The notes: generated by a model not told the origin, from the letters alone. Positions 51,948 to 60,494 are shown, counted from the stretch's first letter. The stretch: 64,000 bases of DNA from Streptomyces olivochromogenes (GCF_001514115.1 NZ_KQ948454.1:499433-563432); one strand, 5' to 3'. Made by a program: numbers and translations.

Positions 51948-53029
51948 ACGACGCTCACTTCCTGAGCCTTGAGCAGGGACTGGTGGGTCGGCGCGTCCGG
52001 CACATCCGCCGGGCGCCCCTTGGCGAACTCCTCGCGCAGCACCGGGACGACCTCCTCGCCGAGCAGGTCGAGCTGCTCGAGGACCGTCTTCAGCGGCAGC
52101 CCGGCGTGGTCCACCAGGAACAGCTGGCGCTGGTAGTCACCGGCGTAGTCGCGGAAGGCCAGGGTCTTCTCGATGACCTCCTGCGGGGAGCCGACGGTCA
52201 GCGGGGTCTGGTCGGTGAACTCCTCCAGGGAGGGTCCGTGCCCGTAGACCGGCGCGTTGTCGAAGTACGGCCGGAACTCGCGCACGGCGTCCTGGGAGTT
52301 CTTCCGCATGAACACCTGCCCGCCGAGACCGACGATCGCCTGCTCGGGCGTGCCGTGCCCGTAGTGCGCGTACCGCTCCCGGTACAGCTCGACCATCCGC
52401 TGGGTGTGGTCGGCCGGCCAGAAGATGTTGTTGTGGAAGAAGCCGTCACCGTAGTAGGCGGCCTGCTCGGCTATCTCCGGCGACCGGATCGAGCCGTGCC
52501 ACACGAACGGGGGCACCCCGTCCAGCGGACGCGGCGTCGAGGTGAACGACTGCAGCGGCGTGCGGAACTTGCCCTCCCACGTCACCACGTCCTCGCGCCA
52601 CAGCCGGCGCAGCAGTGCGTAGTTCTCCACCGCCAGGTTGATGCCCTGACGGATGTCCTGCCCGAACCAGGGATACACCGGCCCGGTGTTCCCCCGCCCC
52701 ATCATCAGGTCCACCCGCCCGTCGGCCAGGTGCTGCAGCATCGCGAAGTCCTCCGCGATCTTCACCGGGTCGTTGGTGGTGATCAGCGTGGTCGACGTCG
52801 AAAGGATCAGCCGTTCGGTCCGCGCCGCGACATAGCCGAGCATCGTGGTCGGCGACGACGGCACGAACGGAGGGTTGTGGTGCTCACCCGTCGCGAAGAC
52901 GTCCAGGCCCACCTCTTCCGCCTTCTGCGCGATGGCGACCATGGCCTTGATCCGCTCGGCCTCGGTCGGCGTACGGCCGGTCGTCGGGTCCGCCGTGACA
53001 TCGCCGACGCTGAAGATTCCGAACTGCAT
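51944..53029 (-). CDS. LLM-class flavin-dependent monooxygenase (CE1758-like)
   Basis: A 361-residue luciferase-like TIM-barrel monooxygenase. The start MQFGIFSVGDVTADPTTGR and the stretches EHHNPPFVPSSPTTMLGYVA, GRVDLMMGRGNTGPVYPWFG and PPFVWHGSIRSPEIAEQAAY are seen. It oxidises an unknown substrate with FMNH2 from the partner reductase. The leader contains an AT-rich TTGTTTACGATTCAACTATA element (53050-53070), a likely operator or promoter. It is divergent from an AraC-type regulator. Confidence 0.93.
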   Translation of the reverse strand: MQFGIFSVGDVTADPTTGRTPTEAERIKAMVAIAQKAEEVGLDVFATGEHHNPPFVPSSPTTMLGYVAARTERLILSTSTTLITTNDPVKIAEDFAMLQHLADGRVDLMMGRGNTGPVYPWFGQDIRQGINLAVENYALLRRLWREDVVTWEGKFRTPLQSFTSTPRPLDGVPPFVWHGSIRSPEIAEQAAYYGDGFFHNNIFWPADHTQRMVELYRERYAHYGHGTPEQAIVGLGGQVFMRKNSQDAVREFRPYFDNAPVYGHGPSLEEFTDQTPLTVGSPQEVIEKTLAFRDYAGDYQRQLFLVDHAGLPLKTVLEQLDLLGEEVVPVLREEFAKGRPADVPDAPTHQSLLKAQEVSVV

Positions 53030-53207
53030 GGTCGCTCACCCTCCAGGTTGTTTACGATTCAACTATACCCCCAAACGATCCACCCCCCGTCGCTATTCCG
53101 CGCACCACCCACCCCCGCCCCCCGACCGTGACCCCTGCCCCTGCCCCGACCCCTGCCCCTGCCCCTGCCCTGCCCCGACTGTCAGTGCCCCGCCCTACGA
53201 TCCCGTC

Positions 53208-54026
53208 ATGGCCGCCCCACGCCGTGACACCCGAGGCATCGTCGACGCCGCCGAGCTCTTCGCGCGCGTCCGCTTCCGGCGCCGCGAACCGGCCGAGCCG
53301 CTCCGCCCCTACCTGGAGCACTACTGGCTGATCGACTGGGACCTGCCCGAGCCGTACGCCTCCCACGTGGTCCCGCACCCGTCCGTGAACGTCGTCTTCC
53401 AGAGGTACACGGGTCAGAACCCCGTCGACTTCGGCGAGGTGGCCGGCATCGGCCTCGACCTGTTCACACAGAAACTGGAGGGCCGGGGACGGGTGTGCGG
53501 GATCCAGTTCCGCCCGGGGGGCTTCCGCCCCTTCGTGCCGGGACGGGCCCTGACGTCACTCACGGGCGAGCGCCTCGCGCTCCACACGGTGTTTCCCACG
53601 GTGGACGCCGCCACGGTCCCCTCCGTCCTCGACCCCGCCGACGAGGACGCACGCGTGGCCGCGCTCGACGCGTTCCTCCTGGGCCTCGGTCCGCGCCCGG
53701 ATCCGCAGGCCGACCTCGCCATGGCCCTGGTGGACCGCATCCGGGGCGACCGCGCCATCCGGCACGTCGGCGACTTCGCACGCGCCGAGGGGATGACCGT
53801 GCGGGCCCTGCAACGGCTCTTCGCCGCGTACGTCGGCGTCGGCCCGAAGTGGATCATCCTGCGCTACCGGATCCACGAGGCCCTGTCCCGCGCGGAGGCC
53901 TCCGGCCCGGTCGACTGGGCCGCCCTCGCCGCCGACCTCGGCTACGCCGACCAGGCCCACCTAGTCCGCGACTTCACAGCGACGGTAGGAGTACCCCCCA
54001 CCACCTACGCAACCACCATCCACTGA
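53208..54026 (+). CDS. AraC-family transcriptional regulator
   Basis: A 272-residue regulator. The N-terminal part (PLRPYLEHYWLIDWDLPEPYA, VVPHPSVNVVFQRY, FRPGGFRPFVP) is the DUF6597-type sensor domain. The C-terminal AraC domain has two helix-turn-helix units, with RAEGMTVRALQRLFAAYVGVGPK and ADLGYADQAHLVRDFTATVG. The upstream 100 bp hold CCCCTG simple repeats. Divergence from the LLM/FMN reductase pair suggests that it may control those genes (inference). Confidence 0.92.
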   Translation: MAAPRRDTRGIVDAAELFARVRFRRREPAEPLRPYLEHYWLIDWDLPEPYASHVVPHPSVNVVFQRYTGQNPVDFGEVAGIGLDLFTQKLEGRGRVCGIQFRPGGFRPFVPGRALTSLTGERLALHTVFPTVDAATVPSVLDPADEDARVAALDAFLLGLGPRPDPQADLAMALVDRIRGDRAIRHVGDFARAEGMTVRALQRLFAAYVGVGPKWIILRYRIHEALSRAEASGPVDWAALAADLGYADQAHLVRDFTATVGVPPTTYATTIH

Positions 54027-54479
54027 CCCGACTCCGACTGCGGGTGGGTGGAGGCTCGGTTGCCGGCCGACGGGGGCCGGGGCGCAGCCCCGCCCCCAGG
54101 GGCGCGGGGAACTGCGCGCCAAGCCCCCACCCACCCGCAGCCGACAAACCCACCTGGCGGCGGAGCCCTCCCGCATCACCGCGTCGTGGTGGTGATCGTG
54201 TCCCGGAGCCAGCGTTACGCGGCGTCGTCGTCCAGGCGGGGATGCCAGGACATCGCACAGCTGATCGGACCGATCTCGCTCGGTGCCGGGATGACGGTGG
54301 TGGTGCCCGGCGACGCGTGCCGGATCGCGAAGCTCCTCGGCAGCGTCGCCATCAGCGAGGTTCCGGGCACCGCGGCGGCCGCCGCCGCGTGGTAGGGCAC
54401 GGTCACACCCGCGCGCCTCGGGCTGCCCGGCAGCAGGACTCCGAGATCACCCCATGCCCCCTCCGGGCACCCCGCGGAC
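54027..54479. other. Spacer with a type B repeat and no recognisable gene
   Basis: This 453-bp gap lies between the AraC gene and the convergent reductase gene. It holds one type B element at 54099-54128 with its CCCACCCGCAGCCGACAAAC tail. Short open frames exist on both strands (a plus-strand one of 115 codons crosses the repeat), but codon use and content are not convincing. Part of it may be a decayed gene. Confidence 0.6.
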
Positions 54480-55364
54480 TCAGGGGATCAGGACCAGCCG
54501 CCCCCGCAGCCCGCCCCCGGCCAGCCGCGCGTGCGCCTTCCCCGCCTCCTCCAGCCCGTACGTGTCGGCGACCCGGGTCGTGAGCACCCCCTCGTCGACG
54601 AGCGCCACCAGCTCCGCGAGGCGCGCCCCGTCGGCGCGCACCTCCACCGAGTCCGTCCGCACCCCCCGTACGGACGCCGGATGCGCCCCCGGGATGACGC
54701 CCACGAACACCCCGCCGTCCCGCGCCCACTCCAACGCCGCCGCGCCGAGAATCGCCGCGTCCAGCACCCCGTCCACGCCCTCCACGCCACCCGGCGCGAA
54801 GTGGGCCGCCCCCAGCGACCGTACGAGCTCCTCGTCGCTCTCACGGGCCACCCCCGTCACCACGAGACCGCGGTGGGCGGCGAGTTGGACCGCGTACCCG
54901 CCGACCGCCCCCGCCGCACCCGTCACCGCCAGGCTCTGCCCGGGCTCCAGGGCCAGCAGGTCCAGGGCCCGGTCCGCGGTGAGGGCGTTGAGGGGCAGGG
55001 TGGCCGCGTGGACGGGGTCCACCGAGCTCGGCGCCCCGGCCACCGCGTCCGCGTCCACGACCACGTGATCGGCGTGCGTGCCAAGGGACTTGACCGCCCC
55101 GTACGACAGCGCCACCACCTCGTCGCCGACCCTCCACCCCGCGTCCGCGCCCACCGCGTCCACCGTCCCTGCCACATCCCAGCCCAGTCCGAGCCGCCGC
55201 CCCGCGCCCCCGAAGCCGCCCGCGCGCACCCCGGCGTCGACCGGATTGAGCGCGGCGGCCGCCACCTTGATCCGAATCTGCCGGGCACCCGGCTCCGGCA
55301 CCTCGACCTCCGCGATCTCCACCGCTTCCGGCCCACCGAACTCCGTCACGACCACTGCCCGCAT
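54480..55364 (-). CDS. Zinc-free alcohol dehydrogenase/quinone oxidoreductase-like protein
   Basis: A 294-residue MDR-family reductase. MRAVVVTEFGGPEAVEIAEV and the Rossmann stretch LAVTGAAGAVGGYAVQLAAH (about residues 135-154) are clear; zinc cysteines are lacking. It is shorter than the 340-residue relative at 9.6 kb. It is divergent from an HxlR regulator across a palindrome, and similar pairs are often redox- or aldehyde-responsive. The ATG follows AGGGAGAGCTGAC. Confidence 0.92.
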   Translation of the reverse strand: MRAVVVTEFGGPEAVEIAEVEVPEPGARQIRIKVAAAALNPVDAGVRAGGFGGAGRRLGLGWDVAGTVDAVGADAGWRVGDEVVALSYGAVKSLGTHADHVVVDADAVAGAPSSVDPVHAATLPLNALTADRALDLLALEPGQSLAVTGAAGAVGGYAVQLAAHRGLVVTGVARESDEELVRSLGAAHFAPGGVEGVDGVLDAAILGAAALEWARDGGVFVGVIPGAHPASVRGVRTDSVEVRADGARLAELVALVDEGVLTTRVADTYGLEEAGKAHARLAGGGLRGRLVLIP

Positions 55365-55468
55365 GTCAGCTCTCCCTGTGTCCCGCGCCCAGCGCGTCGA
55401 TTCACCTGATTCACCCGGGTTTCTCTCCCGTCGCAACAACCCTAGGAAGAGTTACTCTCTTTTGGTAA

Positions 55469-55490
55469 GTAGGCACCTGAAGGTGCGTAC
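55469..55490. promoter_or_regulatory. Palindromic operator upstream of HxlR gene
   Basis: GTAGGCACCTGAAGGTGCGTAC is a 22-bp palindrome broken only at one symmetric pair. Its core GCACCT-GA-AGGTGC is perfect. A TACTCTCTTTTGGTAAGTA stretch next to it looks like a promoter region. HxlR proteins bind such symmetric sites between divergent genes. Confidence 0.75.
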
Positions 55491-55508
55491 GTCACCCGGA
55501 GGTGAGTC

Positions 55509-55985
55509 ATGGCGACCACGACCGCGGCGCAGCGGCGCGCGCAGGCGCGGATCGAGTACGACGCGTTCATCCGCAGCTGCCCCACCAACCAGCTCCTCGA
55601 CCGCATCAGCGACAAGTGGGTCAGCCTGGTCGTCAGCGCGCTCGCCCAGGCGGACGGGGCCTCGATGCGCTACAGCGACCTGGGCCGCAAGCTCGCGGGG
55701 ATCAGCCCCAAGATGCTGACGCAGACGCTGCGTTCACTGGAGCGCGACGGCATCCTGGTCCGCACGGTGACGCCGTCCGTGCCCGTCCGCGTCGACTACG
55801 AACTGACCCCCCTCGGCACCAGCCTCGCCGGACTGCTCTCCGCCGTGAAGGACTGGGCGGAACTGCACATCGAGGAGGTCAACGAGGCTCGGGAGCGTTA
55901 CGACGACGACGGCGACGCCCCGTCCGAAGGCTCGGCGGGCTCCGTGAGCTCCGTAGGCTCCGGACGATCCTCGTCGGCCTCCTGA
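55509..55985 (+). CDS. HxlR-family transcriptional regulator
   Basis: A 158-residue regulator. The winged helix is typical of HxlR: CPTNQLLDRISDKWVSLVVS, RYSDLGRKLAGISPKMLTQT, LRSLERDGILVRT and VDYELTPLGTSLAGLL. The N-terminal cysteine is the redox-type position. The last 30 residues are acidic/Ser-rich (DGDAPSEGSAGSVSS) and are encoded in the stretch that overlaps the convergent MarR gene. It is divergent from the reductase gene with an operator between. Confidence 0.92.
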   Translation: MATTTAAQRRAQARIEYDAFIRSCPTNQLLDRISDKWVSLVVSALAQADGASMRYSDLGRKLAGISPKMLTQTLRSLERDGILVRTVTPSVPVRVDYELTPLGTSLAGLLSAVKDWAELHIEEVNEARERYDDDGDAPSEGSAGSVSSVGSGRSSSAS

Positions 55986-56455
55986 AGGTCCCCGTCCCGC
56001 AGGCGGGCGATCTGCTCCGCGCTCAGGTCCACCGTGCGGCGCATGTGCCCGATGATCAGGGCCAGTTCGTCGTCCGCCAGCTCGTCGAAGAGCGCGTACC
56101 AGCCGCCACCCAGCCGGTCCCACACCCGCCCGAACTCGGCGACCTTCTCCGGCACGGTCGCCACCAGCACCCGCCGCCGGTCCACGGCGTCCCGCTGCCG
56201 CACGACATAGCCCGCCTTCTCCAGCCGGTCCACCAGCCGCGTCGCCGAACCGGTCGTCAGACCGGTCAGCTCCGCGATCCGCCCGGTCGTCACCGGCCCG
56301 CCCTCCAGGCTGAGCAGGTTCACACACTGCATGTCCGTGGGGTGCAGCTTCAGACGGTCGGCGAGGGCCTGGTTGAAGAGCGCGTACGAGGCCATGTAGC
56401 GGCGCGAGACGGTGGACAGCTCGTCGAGCAGCCGCGCACGCACGTTCCCTGACAT
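55898..56455 (-). CDS. MarR-family transcriptional regulator
   Basis: A 185-residue regulator with winged helix LKLHPTDMQCVNLLSLEGG, IAELTGLTTGSATRLVDRLE and KAGYVVRQRDAVDRRRVLVA. The stop (TAA) lies 88 bp inside the 3' end of the HxlR gene on the other strand. The overlapped part encodes an acidic/Ser-rich tail (TELTEPAEPSDGASPSSS), which is beyond the conserved domain. The tail-to-tail overlap could cause transcriptional interference between the two regulators. Target genes are not evident. Confidence 0.9.
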   Translation of the reverse strand: MSGNVRARLLDELSTVSRRYMASYALFNQALADRLKLHPTDMQCVNLLSLEGGPVTTGRIAELTGLTTGSATRLVDRLEKAGYVVRQRDAVDRRRVLVATVPEKVAEFGRVWDRLGGGWYALFDELADDELALIIGHMRRTVDLSAEQIARLRDGDLQEADEDRPEPTELTEPAEPSDGASPSSS

Positions 56456-56541
56456 GGCACGCCCCTTCACTGCCGCTTCACCCACGTCGGACAAAGATCG
56501 TACGTGCAACCGGCAGAACCACCCGGCGAACCGGACAGGTC

Positions 56542-57075
56542 CTAGAACACGTACGAGTCGCCGGTGTCCAGCACCAGCACCCGCTGCCGGTCGTTGCCGT
56601 GATCGCGGTCGACCGCACCGCCGCCCCACACCGTGTCGATCTCCAGCGTCACCTCCGACGGCTCCCCCAGCAGCCGTACCTTCAGCCGCATCCGGTCCCC
56701 CGGCCCGTCCGCCGCCAGCGGCCCCGTACGGCACACCACCTCCCGTTCGCCCGAATGCGCGCAGTCGCCCGGCAGCCGCTGCACATCCGCGAGCGGGGCC
56801 GACCAGCGCAGCCGGACCGTCGCGTCCTCGACGGTGTTCGGGCCGAGGTTCTGCGGGGTCAGCCGCAGGTCGACGAGCCCGGCCGCCATGGCCACCGAGC
56901 CGTGATAGGCGAGATCGGCCTCGGGAGCGAGGGCGCCGACGGACGACGCCCCGCCCAACGTCAGGGCCGCCCCCGCACCCATCACACCCATGCCCCGCAC
57001 CCACGCGTCATTCCCCATCCCCGACCGCATCCCCAAACGCTTCCGCAATCGCATCCGCATCTCCATCGTCCGCAT
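56542..57075 (-). CDS. Predicted secreted DUF11-like protein
   Basis: A 177-residue product. A basic, Met-rich N-terminus ([20 protein letters not shown]) leads to a hydrophobic stretch [20 protein letters not shown] and a probable cleavage site near GALAPEA. The rest is one beta-sandwich like DUF11 repeats: [56 protein letters not shown]. Two cysteines (DCAHSG, VVCRTG) may pair. Function unknown. GGGAG precedes the ATG; an internal MRLRKR start would shorten the n-region. Confidence 0.78.
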   Translation of the reverse strand: MRTMEMRMRLRKRLGMRSGMGNDAWVRGMGVMGAGAALTLGGASSVGALAPEADLAYHGSVAMAAGLVDLRLTPQNLGPNTVEDATVRLRWSAPLADVQRLPGDCAHSGEREVVCRTGPLAADGPGDRMRLKVRLLGEPSEVTLEIDTVWGGGAVDRDHGNDRQRVLVLDTGDSYVF

Positions 57076-57214
57076 GACGTCGCTCCCTTCGCTCGGGGCC
57101 CGCACTCACTCACGCTCACGTGTGACCACCCGATGTATGCCACCCCAGACCGTCCACAGGCGCCGTCCATCAGGTGACGGAAGGGGCGGATACGGCCCGT
57201 GCGAGAGTGACGGC

Positions 57215-57553
57215 ATGCTGATCGTCCGCTCCGCCGCCCTCTTCGTCATCGCCGCGCTCTTCGAGATCGGCGGCGCCTGGCTGGTCTGGCAAGGCGTGCG
57301 CGAGCACCGCGGCTGGCTCTGGATCGGCGCGGGCGTCATGGCGCTCGGCGTCTACGGCTTCGTGGCGACACTCCAGCCGGACGCCGAGTTCGGCCGCATC
57401 CTCGCCGCGTACGGCGGAGTGTTCGTGGCCGGCTCCCTCGTCTGGGGCATGGTCGCGGACGGCTACCGCCCCGACCGCTGGGACGTGACCGGCGCCCTCA
57501 TCTGCCTCGCCGGAATGGCCGTGATCATGTATGCGCCGCGTGGCGGCAACTGA
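57215..57553 (+). CDS. YnfA-family (UPF0060) small membrane protein
   Basis: A 112-residue protein with four membrane helices, starting [20 protein letters not shown] after MLI. It has the family's conserved GLWIGAG-like turn and [19 protein letters not shown]. YnfA proteins are SMR-related; some were linked to efflux, but the physiological role is unclear. Length is normal for the family (about 108-112). No operon partner is evident. Confidence 0.93.
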   Translation: MLIVRSAALFVIAALFEIGGAWLVWQGVREHRGWLWIGAGVMALGVYGFVATLQPDAEFGRILAAYGGVFVAGSLVWGMVADGYRPDRWDVTGALICLAGMAVIMYAPRGGN

Positions 57554-57645
57554 GCCCACGACCCCGCGGACGCCGACCGCCTGCCTATCCTGACGAGGAC
57601 CGACCGCACCACGTACGCCAGTCAGCCACGTCCTAGGAGCAACCC

Positions 57646-58422
57646 ATGACGTCCGCCGCGCCCTCCGCCTCCTCCCGTATCGCCGTCGTCACCGGCGCGA
57701 GCAGCGGTATCGGCGCGGCGACGGCCCGGCAGCTCGCCGCGGCCGGCTACCGCGTCGTGCTGACCGCCCGCCGCAAGGACCGCATCGAGGCACTGGCCGA
57801 GGAGATCAACGCGACGGGCCACCAGGCGACCGCGTACGCGCTGGACGTCACGGACCGCGCGGCGGTCGAGGAGTTCGCCGGCGCCTTCAAGACGATCGGT
57901 GTCCTGGTCAACAACGCGGGCGGCGCGCTGGGCGCCGACCCGGTCGCGACCGGCGACCCGGCCGAGTGGCGACAGATGTACGAGACGAACGTCATCGGCA
58001 CCCTGAACATCACCCAGGCCCTGCTCCCGGCGCTCACCGCGAGCGGCGACGGCACGGTCGTCGTGCTGTCGTCGACGGCGGGGCACGGCACGTACGAGGG
58101 CGGCGGGGGCTATGTCGCCGCCAAGCACGCCGAACACGTCCTCGCCGAGACCCTCCGCCTGGAGATCGTCGGAACGCCGGTCCGGGTCATCGAGATCGCG
58201 CCCGGCATGGTCAAGACGGACGAGTTCGCGCTGACCCGCTTCGGCGGCGACACGGAGAAGGCGGCCAAGGTCTACGCGGGCGTGGCCGAGCCACTGACCG
58301 CCGACGACGTCGCCGACACCATCACCTGGGCCGTCACCCGCCCCAGCCACGTCAACATCGACCTCCTCGTCGTCCGCCCCCGCGCCCAGGCGTCGAACAC
58401 CAAGGTCCACCGGGAACTGTGA
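57646..58422 (+). CDS. SDR family NAD(P)-dependent oxidoreductase
   Basis: A 258-residue classical short-chain dehydrogenase. The cofactor loop is VTGASSGIGAATARQLA (TGxxxGxG), the structural NNAG is in VLVNNAGGALG, the catalytic Ser is in VVLSSTAGHGTYEG, and the Tyr-x3-Lys is in YVAAKHAEHVLAE. The best fit is the YdfG-like group acting on hydroxy acids such as serine or 3-hydroxypropionate; that is uncertain. The stop overlaps the next start (TGATG). Confidence 0.94.
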   Translation: MTSAAPSASSRIAVVTGASSGIGAATARQLAAAGYRVVLTARRKDRIEALAEEINATGHQATAYALDVTDRAAVEEFAGAFKTIGVLVNNAGGALGADPVATGDPAEWRQMYETNVIGTLNITQALLPALTASGDGTVVVLSSTAGHGTYEGGGGYVAAKHAEHVLAETLRLEIVGTPVRVIEIAPGMVKTDEFALTRFGGDTEKAAKVYAGVAEPLTADDVADTITWAVTRPSHVNIDLLVVRPRAQASNTKVHREL

Positions 58423-58628
58423 TGCCGGAGGGGATGCCGGACGGGATACCGATCGAGGCGCCGGACCAGACGCCGGACGAGACGTCGGACGCGCCCTCCG
58501 CGGAGCGCCGCCACCTCGCCGCGGAGAAGAAGAACCAGCGCTACGTCTGGTGGTACCTCGCGTACTTCCTCTTCGGCATCCACATCGTGGCCTTCGTCAT
58601 GATCTACGCGATATCCCACGCAAAGTGA
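58422..58628 (+). CDS. Small single-helix membrane protein coupled to the SDR gene
   Basis: A 68-residue product. Acidic N-terminus (MPEGMPDGIPIEAPDQTPDE), a charged KNQRYVWWYL turn and one membrane helix (AYFLFGIHIVAFVMIYAIS). Function unknown. The ATG overlaps the SDR stop. Similar short helix proteins with an N-terminal acidic tail occur widely in streptomycetes. Confidence 0.78.
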   Translation: MPEGMPDGIPIEAPDQTPDETSDAPSAERRHLAAEKKNQRYVWWYLAYFLFGIHIVAFVMIYAISHAK

Positions 58629-58665
58629 TCGCGGCAGCCGTACGTCCGCCGTACGCTGCCGCGAC

Positions 58666-59916
58666 GTGAACAGACACATACTCTTCGCCCGTCTGCACAA
58701 CTTCCGCGACCTGGGCGGATACACCACCGCGGACGGCCGTACGGTCCGCCGCTCCCGCCTGTACCGCGCGGACTCGCTCGGCAAACTGACCCCCGGGACG
58801 CAGGACTGGGATCTCTTCCTCTCCCTCGGCATCCGCACGGTCGTGGACCTCCGCTACCCCTGGGAGATCGACGCGAAGGGCCGCGTCCCGGAGCATCCCT
58901 CCCTCACGTACCACAACCAGAGCATCGAACACCGCCCGTACGACCAGGCGGCACTGCCCCCGTCCGTCGCCCCCGGCCCCTACCTGGCGGCCCGCTACGC
59001 GGAGGTCGCCGAGGACGGCACCAAGGAAATCCGCGAGACACTGCGACTGATCGGGGCAGCGGCCGAATCGGACACCCCCCTGGTCTTCCACTGCGCCTCG
59101 GGCAAGGACCGCACGGGCCTGGTGGCGGCGCTGGTCCTGTCCCTCCTGGGCGTCCCCGAGCGGACGATCACCGACGACTTCACCCTCACGGAACGTGCCA
59201 CGCCCCTCCTGGTGGCGGACTGGCGCGCCGACAACCCCGACCGCGATCTCCTGTGGCCGGCGTACGGCACGGCCCCCGCCGGGATCATGACCGGATTTCT
59301 GTCGGACCTGAAGTCCCGCTACGGGTCGGTCGAGTCCTACGTCACCGAGACCCTGGGCCTGCCTCCGACCTTCGCCTCGGCCCTCCGCGCACACCTCCTC
59401 GAACCCCCCTCCCCCCTCACCTTCCGCCGGGCGACCGAGACGGACATCCCCACCCTGGTCCGCCTCCGGGACGAGGCAGCCCACTGGCAGACCGCGCACG
59501 GGATCGACCAGTGGAAGCCCGGCCAACTCACCGAACCCCACTTCCGCACCCGCCTGGCGGAGGGCGAAGTCTGGCTGGCCCTCCTGAACGACCAGGTGGC
59601 GGGCGCCTGGGAACTCTGGTGGGACGACCCGGCCGCCTGGGGTCCCCAACCGCCCACCGCCGCCTACATCCACCGCCTGATGACCGACCGCCGCGTGGCA
59701 CCGCCCGGAGCGGGCCGCCACATGCTGGCGGAGGCGGAACGCCGCATCGCAGCCGCGGGCCGCCCGCTGTCCCGCCTGGACTGCCTCTCCACCAACCCCC
59801 GCCTGCGCGAGTACTACCAAGCAGCCGGCTACACGGTCGTGGGCGAACAGACCGCCAAGGACGGCGGCCTGGGCACCCCCTACGCGGTGACCCTCCTGGA
59901 GAAACGCCTCCACTAA
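58666..59916 (+). CDS. Tyrosine phosphatase–GNAT acetyltransferase fusion
   Basis: A 416-residue two-domain protein. Residues about 1-245 are a PtpB/Siw14-like tyrosine phosphatase: NFRDLGGYTTADGRTVRR, VVDLRYPWEID, and the P-loop HCASGKDRTG with Cys143. Residues about 250-416 are a GNAT domain: LTFRRATETDIPTLVRL, YIHRLMTDRRVAPPGAG and LDCLSTNPRLREYYQAAGY. Both active sites look intact. A single protein that can both dephosphorylate and acetylate is unusual; the targets are unknown. The start is a GTG (58666) after a short AT-poor leader. Confidence 0.9.
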   Translation: MNRHILFARLHNFRDLGGYTTADGRTVRRSRLYRADSLGKLTPGTQDWDLFLSLGIRTVVDLRYPWEIDAKGRVPEHPSLTYHNQSIEHRPYDQAALPPSVAPGPYLAARYAEVAEDGTKEIRETLRLIGAAAESDTPLVFHCASGKDRTGLVAALVLSLLGVPERTITDDFTLTERATPLLVADWRADNPDRDLLWPAYGTAPAGIMTGFLSDLKSRYGSVESYVTETLGLPPTFASALRAHLLEPPSPLTFRRATETDIPTLVRLRDEAAHWQTAHGIDQWKPGQLTEPHFRTRLAEGEVWLALLNDQVAGAWELWWDDPAAWGPQPPTAAYIHRLMTDRRVAPPGAGRHMLAEAERRIAAAGRPLSRLDCLSTNPRLREYYQAAGYTVVGEQTAKDGGLGTPYAVTLLEKRLH

Positions 59917-59997
59917 CTCACAAGGGTGAACCGCATAGATCACCCATACGACCCCAGAACTCCCGACCTGGGCTCGCGCCACAACATCAAACACAAC

Positions 59998-60033
59998 GGC
60001 CCTCGGCCGGGACTGCCATCCCGCCCGAGGGCC
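59998..60033. terminator. Long terminator-like hairpin
   Basis: The arms GGCCCTCGGCCGGGA and TCCCGCCCGAGGGCC pair at 14 of 15 bases around CTGCCA, about 80 bp after the phosphatase–GNAT stop. It is a strong terminator candidate. The homing-endonuclease relic begins directly at its right arm. Confidence 0.75.
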
Positions 60034-60432
60034 TGACCAAGACGCCTACATGTTCGGATTTTTGCAGGCCGACGGGCATCTCTCCCAGCAGTCAAGGCAG
60101 CGAGGGCGACTGACCGTCGAGATCAACGTGCGGGACACCGACCTCTTGCGCAGATTTCAGGAGTTGACGCGCCCGGACCAAACTCAACCAACTCGGTCTG
60201 CCCTACGGCCGCAAGTCGAAAACGATCACTCCGCCACGCGTCGTCCGCAGAGGACGTCGCGGCATGGACTCGCCCAGCCGGCTCCAAGCCCAGGCCGCCG
60301 CGCATCGAGTGGACCCACGAAATGGACCGGGTCCTGCTCGCCGCCCCGACCATTGCCCATGCAGCAGCCGAATTGGACTACTCCTGGAGCGCCTGCCAGG
60401 TTCGCCGCTGGAAACTGCTGCACGCGCAATAG
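60029..60432 (+). pseudogene. Decayed LAGLIDADG homing endonuclease
   Basis: Three reading frames carry consecutive pieces. Frame 1 (60029-60173): AYMFGFLQADGHL, the first LAGLIDADG helix, then GRLTVEINVRDTDLLRRFQE. Frame 3 (from about 60168): ARTKLNQLGLPYGRKSKTIT and PPR. Frame 2 (60241-60432): AEDVAAWTRPAGSKPRPPR, WTHEMDRVLLAAPTIAHAAA and the stop after RRWKLLHAQ. The second LAGLIDADG segment expected in an intact enzyme is missing, so deletions as well as frameshifts occurred. No start is visible. It lies 62 bp from the 3' end of rtcB on the other strand. Confidence 0.78.
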
Positions 60433-60494
60433 GACTGCCGGACCAACCGGTTCATGATGGGCGCGGCGAATGTCCGCCACGCCCATCGCCGCTT

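Noticed and set aside
48861..51965. A plus-strand open frame of about 1030 codons opposite the two-component and FMN reductase genes
   Set aside because: It is antisense to three genes with clear domains; its composition (Arg, Gly, His, Asp runs) fits a shadow frame.
54048..54395. A 115-codon plus-strand gene after the AraC gene
   Set aside because: Its first third is the dispersed repeat, it lacks a good ribosome-binding site, and I recognise no domain.
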